DNA of 64,000 nucleotides from the NCBI GenBank assembly GCA_023379435.1, contig JAMCUH010000053.1, forward strand, positions 1 through 64,000. The letters are read 5' to 3'. The notes beneath the pieces were generated by a model that was not told the DNA's origin, made no database searches, and was given only the letters and a program-made list of their open reading frames with translations. Shown in pieces: positions 9,530-20,412 of the stretch. This stretch comes from Thermoplasmatota archaeon. Its GTDB lineage: Archaea; Thermoplasmatota; Thermoplasmata; Thermoplasmatales; Thermoplasmataceae. Made by a program: the position numbers and the translations under genes. The stretch's first letter is position 1. Every line of letters starts with the position of its first letter.

Positions 9530-9979
9530 TTATTTACTCCCCACTTTGCCTAGGCCTTTCAATATATTTATAGTGACAGCAAGGCCAGCTTCCACTTCCG
9601 GGTCCTTAAGCTCACTTAGCAGGCTGAATGTCCCATGAACCTTAGGTTCTTTTGAGAGGCGTCCAGAAGAAATGCCGTCAAGAAGTGCAATAACCCCATC
9701 AACAACCTGCGGATCAGATATCTTTGATAGTACCTCCAGAAGAGAGTTCAGAATAGATGACACTCCGTTCAGCATGTCATCAGTGAGGACAGTCCGCAGA
9801 TTGGCAACAAGATAGGTTAGTCCCTGAAGGAATTCACCCATCCCGGTTTCCTCAAGCGTCCTCACCCATTTAACAGATCTTGAAATTGTTCCAATGTTGT
9901 CCAACAGCGATTCAACGGCTTGCCTTGTTTCAGGATCCGCCAGTTTTCTGTCAAGAATCTCAGTCACATCATTGTTCAT
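9530..9979 (-). CDS. DUF1641-like protein associated with SQR
   Basis: Position and ATGA overlap with the SQR-like gene; helical sequence with ETGMGEFLQGLTYLVANL. Confidence 0.6.
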   Translation of the reverse strand: MNNDVTEILDRKLADPETRQAVESLLDNIGTISRSVKWVRTLEETGMGEFLQGLTYLVANLRTVLTDDMLNGVSSILNSLLEVLSKISDPQVVDGVIALLDGISSGRLSKEPKVHGTFSLLSELKDPEVEAGLAVTINILKGLGKVGSK

Positions 9980-11133
9980 CGTACCACCCCGTTTAAGACT
10001 GGTTTTGCAGTAATATTCCAATATAGATTGTTATAGATCAACTTCAGCCAGTAAAATGAATAACTCTCCGGCATGAACACGGGCTTCTGGGTGTAACTGG
10101 ATGTTATCATCGATGCTTTGCCCATGCCTGTTAGCATAAGTGCTCCTCCGCTACCATCATAGGTTGCCACCGGATCCTCGCCAACAACAGATTGTGTAAT
10201 CCTGTCAGAAACAACTATTGCCTCGGCATCAGCAACCGAACCCGCCTTTGATACCTGCAGATTCGTGGCATCACCTATGGCATATGCATTATCGTAGCCC
10301 TCAACATTGAGTGTGTACCTATCGACCTTAACCCACCCCATCTGATCTGTTGCCCCTGTGGATTCCAGGAACCTGTTCCCCCTGTGAGGCGGCACAATCA
10401 GGGCAAGATCATATGCGATCTTCTCGTCCTTCTGCGATACCAGTTCCTTCTTAGCCACATCCACGGCCTTGATTTGGAATCCCAGGTTGCTCTTTATTCC
10501 CCTCTCATGGAACATTTTCAGAGCTATATCTGAAATGCCCTGATCTGGAAAAGCCATTGGCATGGGATATACATACTGGATTTCCACCTTGTCCCTTATT
10601 CCCCTCCTTGTGAAATAATCATTGAGCATGAACACTGCCTCGAGTGGTGCAGGGGTGCACTTGTAGGGCATGGAGGATACTCCCACAACAATGCGGCCTG
10701 CCTTGAAATTGTTGAGTTTCTTCTTGAGTTCAACGGCTGAATCAAGGCTGTAGAAGTTGTTCGTTCCCTGCTTCAGTCCCGGTATGGAATCATAATCATA
10801 CCTTGCTCCAGTTGCAATGACCAGGAAGTCATAATTAATGCTCTGCTTGTCAGTTTTCACGACCCTGTTCTTCAGGTCAAGAGCCGTTGCAAACTCAGGC
10901 ACAAGCGTGATTCCATCAGCCAACATCCTTGATATCGGTTTATATGTTGAGTAAGGTGTCATCATGTCAAATGGAATTTCAAGAAAGCCGGGCTGATAGT
11001 AATGGCTCTGGCTTCCCTCAACAAGGACAATCTTCACGATGCCAACTTGAACCTGCTCTCTCAACTTATAGGCAAGGTGGTTAGCTGTGCTTACTCCACC
11101 ACTGCCTCCACCAACAATTGCTATGGTCTTCAT
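9976..11133 (-). CDS. Sulfide:quinone oxidoreductase-like FAD-dependent NAD(P)-disulfide oxidoreductase
   Basis: GGGSGGVSTANHLAYKL, YKCTPAPLEAVF, AYAIGDATNLQVSKAGSVADAEA. Confidence 0.8.
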   Translation of the reverse strand: MKTIAIVGGGSGGVSTANHLAYKLREQVQVGIVKIVLVEGSQSHYYQPGFLEIPFDMMTPYSTYKPISRMLADGITLVPEFATALDLKNRVVKTDKQSINYDFLVIATGARYDYDSIPGLKQGTNNFYSLDSAVELKKKLNNFKAGRIVVGVSSMPYKCTPAPLEAVFMLNDYFTRRGIRDKVEIQYVYPMPMAFPDQGISDIALKMFHERGIKSNLGFQIKAVDVAKKELVSQKDEKIAYDLALIVPPHRGNRFLESTGATDQMGWVKVDRYTLNVEGYDNAYAIGDATNLQVSKAGSVADAEAIVVSDRITQSVVGEDPVATYDGSGGALMLTGMGKASMITSSYTQKPVFMPESYSFYWLKLIYNNLYWNITAKPVLNGVVR

Positions 11134-11234
11134 TAAAACTCAGTGTGTGAAAAGATAATAACTTTTTTATGAAATATTTTGGGAAAAAATCAAAAAAATC
11201 ACAAAAGTTGTGCCAAAATCTGAAACTTAAATTG

Positions 11235-12119
11235 CTCCATAACATTTATACATAACGCAATAAGTCTTTGCCTATGTTAATATAGACAATCGTCCCTCTC
11301 ATTCAATGAGAAAGCTCTCTGTTGACGATAGAGAAGACATGGTAATTGCTCTGCAGAATGAGATATCAAGATCCCCTGAATCAAGATATGATCACCGTCT
11401 GCATGGTGTTCTGATGGTTGCAATTGGAATGAGCTGCTATGATGTCTCCAGGATCCTGGGTCATTCCCCCAGTAGAGTGGAATACTTTCCGAAGCAGTTT
11501 AATGATCGTGGCTTTGTATCCCCTGTGGATCGACAGAGAGCGGGCAGGCCTTCCAGGATATCCCAAGATATTATGGACAGAATTGATAAAGACCTCAGAA
11601 AAGATCCTCATTACTTCGGCTACAGGCAGAACACGTGGGATGGAATCCTCCTGATGCAGCATCTCTTTGATCATTATGGCATTGATATGGGTGTGGGGCA
11701 GTGCCAGAACATATTCCATACCATGGGATTCAGGCTGAGAAGACCCAGGCCCATGATTGCCAGAGGCGATCAGGATCTGAAAGACAACTTTAAAAAACTC
11801 CTTGATCCTATATCTCCTGTATCCGGTGATGTACACATGATCCCGGACAACGCAAAGTATCATCACGCCAATCTATTGAAAGAATTCCTTGACGCTAATC
11901 CCCACATAATACTGGAATTCCCACCTCCATATTCACCTGAGCTTAACACCATGGAGAGAGTGCGGAAAATCTTAAGATCAAGGCATCGATAACAGGTATT
12001 TTCCATCCATTGCGGACCTCAAAATGGCGGTTAAAGAACAGTTTGACCAGTACAGCAGAACAAATAATGTTCTAAAGAAACCATGTGTAATTGCTTGATT
12101 CGTTATGTATATTATGGAG
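11235..12119 (+). mobile_element. IS630-type insertion element, degenerate
   Basis: Left TIR CTCCATAACATTTATACATAACG (11235-11257) matches reverse complement of CGTTATGTATATTATGGAG (12101-12119); encloses IS630-like transposase. Confidence 0.75.
11306..12098 (+). pseudogene. IS630 family transposase, frameshifted near 3' end
   Basis: HTH region, DNAKYHHANLLKEFL and PPYSPELNTMERV motifs; C-terminus continues in another frame as DQGIDNRYFPSIADLKMAVKEQFDQYSRTNNVLKKPCVIA*. Confidence 0.8.
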
Positions 12120-12153
12120 TAGCCTTTTATCAACGTGAGAGCACTTGTCTGCA

Positions 12154-12177
12154 ATTCAAGCCTTTGTAGGTTTGAAT
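12154..12177. other. Strong hairpin ATTCAAGCCT-TTGT-AGGTTTGAAT, overlapping a tRNA-Cys-like anticodon arm
   Basis: 10-bp stem with one G-U pair, 4-nt loop. Confidence 0.5.
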
Positions 12178-12261
12178 CAGGCGCAATTCCTTTAAGTTTT
12201 CTGAGCTACTTTAATTTGTTAGTACAAATACTTATATACCAATATGAATAATGCATGAAAC

Positions 12262-12969
12262 ATGGGTTTATTTGATTTGATAAATTTCGCAGTTGACAAG
12301 GCATACGGTAAATTTAAAGACTCTAAATTAGAGAGTGTAATGGATGCTATTCTAAACTCCTTAGATTCTACAGCAATAAATGTAGAAATGTTACCATACA
12401 ATGAAGGAGAAGATAAGCGCAAGATTAGAGGAATGGTTTACAGATTAACTAAAGAAGAGGTACTTGGTTCTAGTGCAACTTATTTCTTAACCACTTCTGA
12501 TTGGCTTTCAAAGGTAGGTATATCCATAAGTAACGATAAGACCTATGAAGCTGCATTACATGAAAAGTCAGGTTACTTATATAATAATCTTTTTGAAGTA
12601 TATAAAAATGCCTATAATAATTATAAAGTAAAGTATAACTCTAAACCAGCTTTAATGGCCTTATTTTTATATGTACCGGAAGATAAGATTATGATGTCCA
12701 TCCCAAGATTCTTTAAGGACAAAAAAACCGAGAAGACTCTTCTGGCAAAAAGGGCTGATATTTATGAATTCAATAAACTTGATAGTATAAGGCCTGATAA
12801 TCCAGATAAATCCGAGGTTATCCTTTCGAATTTCTATTTTAGGGCTAAGCTGTTCGCATATAAAGTAGCTGAAGAATTAAAAGCCAACGATATGGATGAC
12901 TTAGAAAACGCTTTTAGGAAATTTCAGGAAAAGCATGCCCCTCATGGAGAAGTAGAATATACTTTTTAG
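12262..12969 (+). CDS. Hypothetical protein (no family recognised), AT-rich gene
   Basis: Uninterrupted 235-aa ORF with coherent charged/hydrophobic composition. Confidence 0.65.
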   Translation: MGLFDLINFAVDKAYGKFKDSKLESVMDAILNSLDSTAINVEMLPYNEGEDKRKIRGMVYRLTKEEVLGSSATYFLTTSDWLSKVGISISNDKTYEAALHEKSGYLYNNLFEVYKNAYNNYKVKYNSKPALMALFLYVPEDKIMMSIPRFFKDKKTEKTLLAKRADIYEFNKLDSIRPDNPDKSEVILSNFYFRAKLFAYKVAEELKANDMDDLENAFRKFQEKHAPHGEVEYTF

Positions 12970-13182
12970 TGATTTTAAAACCTAATTACCATTTTAGAAA
13001 TTTTGGTATTTGCAGTGGGTTTGAACCGATCTGGTATCATCCTGTGCCCTCTTGTTCCCTGCAGATGTGATTGGCTTTGGAGTTATAAAAACTATTCACC
13101 TCCACGTATGGTGAAATAGGGGAGGTATGCAACACAATGGGAAGAACCGTAAAACTTTTAAACGTTCAACCATAACTTTTTT

Positions 13183-14334
13183 GTGGACGATCTGCGTTGG
13201 CAATCTGTTAGAAATATGTTTTTCGAAGATCCACACGTGACTGAATCTGGAGAATCATACAAAAATAATATAGTGACGTTTTTTTCAAGCCTTTTGGGAC
13301 TGGATGGACTTGATTATAAGGTATTGAAGCAGATTATTTCAGACTCGCCTGTTACTAAAAAGGAATTAATAAGAAATGTATGCGTGGGGGAAGGCGAGAT
13401 CGAGCGATCGCTGAAAGACCTGACAGAGAAGAAGTTAATCGATTCCTTTGTCAAAAATGGCGTGGAACTTTTTTTTGTTAATTCTTCCCAGTCGCGTCCT
13501 GGTATAAAAAACAGAGTTTTCAATGGTCCGAATATACCGCTGATCCAGCATTTTGATTTATTATGTGACGAAAACAGAATGAAGTCGTTTTTTGAGGCGA
13601 TTGATGCGGTCGTTAAACCAGGAGATGTGGTTCTGGACCTTGGTTCCGGCTCCGGCATACTATCCATGCTCGCGGCTAGAAAGGCAAGGAAGGTGATTGC
13701 AGTGGAACTTGACCCGCAGATCGCGGAAACTTCCAGAATCTTCATAAAGAATTCCGATTATGGAGATAAAATAACATTGCTGAATGCCGACGCCAGAGAC
13801 ATCAAACTTAATGAGAAGGCAGATGTTGTGATTTGTGAGATGCTGGACACGGGTCTGATAGAGGAATCGCAAGTTGAGGTGATGAATTATGCAGTTGAAA
13901 ATCTTGCGAAGAATGATTTTATACCAATACCTTTGAAGGCAAAAAGTTATTTGCAGCTCATTCAGGCTAATTTTTCTTTTTATGGTGAGATGATTTCTCT
14001 TCCATATTTCGAGGATAAGAACACCAGAGAAAATTATGAGGCACTGTCAGATCCTGTTGAATACGATAATTTAGATTTTAGGTATACGAATGGCACATCC
14101 ATCAACAAGGAAGTTTTTATGCGTGCGAATAAGAACGGTAACTTCAACGCTGTTAGAATTACCACTGTTATAGAACTTATGGAAGGGATGGAAGTATTCG
14201 GATCGCCATGGCTCAATCCACCCCTAATAATACCGGTTCGTCCGGGTGTTGCCAAGGTAAATGACACAATGAAGGCAAGGATTGAAATCAACTATGGTCA
14301 GGGAGTTGAAAAATTGAAAATGGAGGTGGTTTAG
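13183..14334 (+). CDS. Winged-helix-like N-terminal domain + SAM-dependent methyltransferase (PRMT-like fold)
   Basis: KELIRNVCVGEGEIERSLKDLTEKKLI; VVLDLGSGSGILSMLAARKARKVIAVELDP; DVVICEMLDTGLIEE; C-terminal beta-rich segment. Confidence 0.75.
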   Translation: MDDLRWQSVRNMFFEDPHVTESGESYKNNIVTFFSSLLGLDGLDYKVLKQIISDSPVTKKELIRNVCVGEGEIERSLKDLTEKKLIDSFVKNGVELFFVNSSQSRPGIKNRVFNGPNIPLIQHFDLLCDENRMKSFFEAIDAVVKPGDVVLDLGSGSGILSMLAARKARKVIAVELDPQIAETSRIFIKNSDYGDKITLLNADARDIKLNEKADVVICEMLDTGLIEESQVEVMNYAVENLAKNDFIPIPLKAKSYLQLIQANFSFYGEMISLPYFEDKNTRENYEALSDPVEYDNLDFRYTNGTSINKEVFMRANKNGNFNAVRITTVIELMEGMEVFGSPWLNPPLIIPVRPGVAKVNDTMKARIEINYGQGVEKLKMEVV

Positions 14335-14336
14335 AT

Positions 14337-15797
14337 TTGGAGAAAATTGTAGACTACATTAGGGAAGCCATAGAAAGTTTCTTGGACAGAAACAGTGCAC
14401 CTGAGAGTATCGGTTGGCAAGACTCGGTTCAGAATGAGGTGGGTTTTTTAAAGGACATGGAGGCTCTAGAAACATTCCTGACACCAATCAACATGCTAGG
14501 TGCGGCTAAGCTTGTTAAACCCGACTTCATAAGCACTGACGGTCTGACGAAGGCTATTGCCACTACATTCAGCAGGACCATTGATTTTATTGAGACCAAA
14601 GGTTTTCCTCCAAGCCCATATCTTGACAAGGAACTACTTAAAGTGGGAATAGATTACAGCACTACTAAGATAAATTTTTCCGACTCTGTAAGCTTTTTCA
14701 TTACTTTATTTGCAGATATATGGGAATTTTCTGGAAATTCTAGAAGCCAGGCTATAAGGGAACTGAGAATAATTCTGGAGGAAAAAATCAAATATCTCAA
14801 AGAGGCAATAGACTGGATTATAGATAACGCTAGAGAATATCCCGTAACTAAGGGTAATAGTAAAAAGGTATACTGGGAATGGGGCGAAATCAAAGGTCCG
14901 GTACCGTTACCAAGTTTATATTCAACATACTCTGTTTCTGTTGCACTGGATAGCCTGCTGGAAACGTCAGAACTTAAGAGAGAGATTGCAGACAGGTACG
15001 GAGAAGAACTGGTGAACACTCTGGTGGAACTTTTGCGCGGTGCATATGAATGGACAAGATCCATTGTGGTTTCTCAGAAAACAGAAGAGGGGAAAGATTT
15101 ATATTACGTCGAATACCCAAATGTGGATAGAACGGAAAAAATTCCCAGTAGAGGACTGCTTGTATACATCTTATTGACCTTTATGTCAGCAGAACCTTTC
15201 CTGAAAAAGGGGGAACTTGATATTGATTTGATCACCAAAATAATTGACACACTGATGTACAGCTACACAAATGAAAAGGAAGAAACCTTTCTGCAGACCA
15301 GCAATGCTCATATTATAAACATAGCAAGCGTGGATCCAATAATGTATGAGGATCGAACACTGCTTTACTGTCTGCTTGAAGGTCTTTCATGGGCCAACAA
15401 GACACTTTCTGACAATAGAGGTAAGGTGGTAACAGATGAAGAATTCCTGAAGAAAATGTCCTATGTTATCGACTCAACTCTGCGTGATATCATGATCAGG
15501 CAGCATCCAGAAAATCATCTCTGGAATGAAGAAAGCTTTAAGATTTATTACACACAGAGATCACTTGAAGCTCTTACTTATTACGCAGTTTATGTTTCTG
15601 ATGAACTGAAATCGAAACTAAATTTGATTCCCTTAAGTATGGAGACCAACCTAAGGGCTGCGGTTCAGGAGGCAGTGAGAAAAGTGACTGAGCAGATCAG
15701 TAACATGCTCATAACAGAAATACTTTCCAATACTGGAAAATTAATGAATCCAGTTTCAGAAAAAGAGGATGTTGTGAAACTCAAAACGGAGCGGTGA
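14337..15797 (+). CDS. Unknown 486-aa protein of the four-gene cassette (TTG start)
   Basis: Long ORF starting 2 nt after the upstream stop, with GGAGGT upstream; no recognised family. Confidence 0.75.
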   Translation: MEKIVDYIREAIESFLDRNSAPESIGWQDSVQNEVGFLKDMEALETFLTPINMLGAAKLVKPDFISTDGLTKAIATTFSRTIDFIETKGFPPSPYLDKELLKVGIDYSTTKINFSDSVSFFITLFADIWEFSGNSRSQAIRELRIILEEKIKYLKEAIDWIIDNAREYPVTKGNSKKVYWEWGEIKGPVPLPSLYSTYSVSVALDSLLETSELKREIADRYGEELVNTLVELLRGAYEWTRSIVVSQKTEEGKDLYYVEYPNVDRTEKIPSRGLLVYILLTFMSAEPFLKKGELDIDLITKIIDTLMYSYTNEKEETFLQTSNAHIINIASVDPIMYEDRTLLYCLLEGLSWANKTLSDNRGKVVTDEEFLKKMSYVIDSTLRDIMIRQHPENHLWNEESFKIYYTQRSLEALTYYAVYVSDELKSKLNLIPLSMETNLRAAVQEAVRKVTEQISNMLITEILSNTGKLMNPVSEKEDVVKLKTER

Positions 15798-15803
15798 AAA
15801 AAT

Positions 15804-16580
15804 ATGGTGAGAAAGATAAGTTTTTACTCCTATAAGGGAGGTAGTGGCAGAAGTGTTTCCCTTGCTAACATTGCTTTTGCTTTGGCATCAAAGGGAAACA
15901 ACGTAGGCTGTGTAGAGTTGGACATAGGTGCCCCAGGGTTATACGAAATACTTAATCTGGACAGGATGCCGGAAAAGTCATGTGTGTCACTTCTTCGAAA
16001 TAGGGATCCTGTTGCAGTGCCACAATCGGTTATTGACGTCGGTAATGCTGCGCATGTAAGCCTGAAAGGAAAACTATACCTAATTCCTGCATTGAAACGA
16101 GATGTTATGGCTGTTGAAGATATAAAATGGGATAAGAAGACTTTGGAAGACTTTAGCTCCAGGGTAATAAATACGTTTGCGAAGATGTATGAACTGGATT
16201 TCATTCTCTTTGACCTTAGGAGTGGTATAGATCTCAGTTCACTGATTGGATTGATGCTCGGTGATGAATATGCAATTTTTACAAGGCTTGATAAACAAAG
16301 CGTTGAGGGCACTTCCTGGCTAATGAACACGATTAAGTCAAAAAGTACCGTAAATATTAACCCAAGACATTTTGTCGTCGTAACGGGCTACAGAGGGGAT
16401 CTTGCCCGTATCTCACTGACCAAACTTGAAGAAAGCATCGGTGAGACCATAGAATACAAAATACCTTATGATGATAAAATGAACTTACAGGAGGAGATCG
16501 TGGTTATCACCAGGCAGAAAGATGATCCAGTGAGAGCTGCATATGAACAACTTGTTGATAAGGAATTCGCAATCGAGTGA
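15804..16580 (+). CDS. ParA/MinD-like P-loop ATPase with KGGSGRS variant (KGGVGR-like family)
   Basis: FYSYKGGSGRSVSLANIAFALASKG, VELDIGAPGLYEIL, FILFDLRSGID. Confidence 0.85.
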   Translation: MVRKISFYSYKGGSGRSVSLANIAFALASKGNNVGCVELDIGAPGLYEILNLDRMPEKSCVSLLRNRDPVAVPQSVIDVGNAAHVSLKGKLYLIPALKRDVMAVEDIKWDKKTLEDFSSRVINTFAKMYELDFILFDLRSGIDLSSLIGLMLGDEYAIFTRLDKQSVEGTSWLMNTIKSKSTVNINPRHFVVVTGYRGDLARISLTKLEESIGETIEYKIPYDDKMNLQEEIVVITRQKDDPVRAAYEQLVDKEFAIE

Positions 16581-16586
16581 AATTAA

Positions 16587-18029
16587 ATGGCGGCGGAAAG
16601 GGACGCAATAAAATTTTATGATCCGTTATACGAACTCAACGTTTTTTCAAACAGCCATAGTGTATCTATTTTCAGGCTCTTTTTTGAGGGCAAGTATTTT
16701 GAGGAGAAAAATTTTTATGAGGAGATCCTCAACACGTATGAAATGGGGAGACTGTTTCATCTTAAACAATCCGGTCTTGCCTTTCTTATTTTTCCCTCTG
16801 CAACACACAACAGGTTTGCGCATTCCATCGGTACCTGGACACTTGGAACGCTGGCAATGTCTGAATCGAAGGTGCTTATCAGCTTGGGCAGGAGAGATAA
16901 CAGACCTGGTCACGGTATAGAATTTGAATCATTATCCAATTATCTATCCGGACCGGAGAACTCAGCAAGGGGGTTAAGTTTTCTTATAAGTCTTCTTGTT
17001 CACGATATTGCCCACAAACCATTCTCGCACGTACTTGAGAGTAACGAATCCATGATTAGTGCAGGCGTTAAAACACATGAAGAGTCCGGCATAGACATAA
17101 TTCGGGGGAACAGGGATGCCCCAATTTTTGCCTCGTACCAGAAGAGAGCAGAATCCATGGGTATTCCTATGATTTCAACCGTCCTTAGTGAATATGAAGA
17201 TAAGGGGTTACTCAGTGTCAATACGATTTCTGACCTTCTCAAGGGAGGGCAAAATGATGACAGCATGATAAAGTTGCTTCACGAACTTGTAAGCGGAGTG
17301 GTCGATCTGGACAGACTCGACCATTACAACCGGGATTCGTATTTCACAGGAGTAAAACTTGCGGGCGTGGGAATAAGGGGGATACTCGAAAACATTATCG
17401 TTGATCCAACAGAAGAAAAGGTCTATATACACGAAGATGGCGTAAATCACGTTTTGCACCTCCTCTTTGCAAAGGAACTTCTATGGGAAGAGGCACTGGA
17501 TTCTGATAGGATCAGGTCCTATGATACGATGCTTAACAGAGCAGTTACCATCTATCTTGAGGAGAATTCCAATGACCCTGATGCTGCTTATGATATCGCG
17601 TCTTCTACGGATGACGAACTTGTTTCAATCCTAAGAACCGGAAAAGACTCAAGAGACTTGATAGATAGAATCATGTCGAGGAGAGCATACGTGCAGATAT
17701 GGAGTGGTTCTACGAACTGGGATCGCGGTCGATTAATGGGGCGCATCTCTGAGTTCCTGAACGATAACAGACTTGACCCCAACAGATGGCTTATCCATGT
17801 TCCTCCAAATTATGGAATGACCCCTTCCTGGATGAACCTGAATGTTTACAAGCGTAATGGTCAGATAGGACAGATTGGGGAGAATAACCCGACGCTAATG
17901 AACTACTTTGAGGGACAGGAATCTCTGAGGTCCAAGAGGATAAGAGTTTTTGTGCACCCAGATGAGCAGAATGGCAGAGACATAAACCACATCAAGCAGG
18001 AGCTCAACGAGTACCTGATGTTGGCGTAG
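16587..18029 (+). CDS. HD-domain phosphohydrolase, SAMHD1/dGTPase-like
   Basis: ATHNRFAHSIGTW, LLVHDIAHKPFSHVLE, VVDLDRLDHYNRDSYFTGV. Confidence 0.8.
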   Translation: MAAERDAIKFYDPLYELNVFSNSHSVSIFRLFFEGKYFEEKNFYEEILNTYEMGRLFHLKQSGLAFLIFPSATHNRFAHSIGTWTLGTLAMSESKVLISLGRRDNRPGHGIEFESLSNYLSGPENSARGLSFLISLLVHDIAHKPFSHVLESNESMISAGVKTHEESGIDIIRGNRDAPIFASYQKRAESMGIPMISTVLSEYEDKGLLSVNTISDLLKGGQNDDSMIKLLHELVSGVVDLDRLDHYNRDSYFTGVKLAGVGIRGILENIIVDPTEEKVYIHEDGVNHVLHLLFAKELLWEEALDSDRIRSYDTMLNRAVTIYLEENSNDPDAAYDIASSTDDELVSILRTGKDSRDLIDRIMSRRAYVQIWSGSTNWDRGRLMGRISEFLNDNRLDPNRWLIHVPPNYGMTPSWMNLNVYKRNGQIGQIGENNPTLMNYFEGQESLRSKRIRVFVHPDEQNGRDINHIKQELNEYLMLA

Positions 18030-18107
18030 TATCTGTCGACGAGATTAATACCATTTTTGATAACCTACCAGCTACAAAATTGATAAATAGATTATAGTTA
18101 TTGGTAA

Positions 18108-18121
18108 ATAATAATTATTAT
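18108..18121. promoter_or_regulatory. Perfect 14-bp palindrome ATAATAATTATTAT upstream of katG
   Basis: Read directly; lies in the probable promoter/operator region. Confidence 0.4.
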
Positions 18122-18136
18122 AAATAAGGTGAAAAA

Positions 18137-20412
<2,276 letters not shown>

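Noticed and set aside
12121-12195. Functional tRNA-Cys call
   Set aside because: T stem does not pair and no proper 5' acceptor half; kept only as a possible tRNA remnant
15804-16580. Interpretation of the ATPase as plasmid partition ParA
   Set aside because: No ParB-like neighbour and the KGGSGRS/DIGAPGL signature fits the KGGVGR-variant family better
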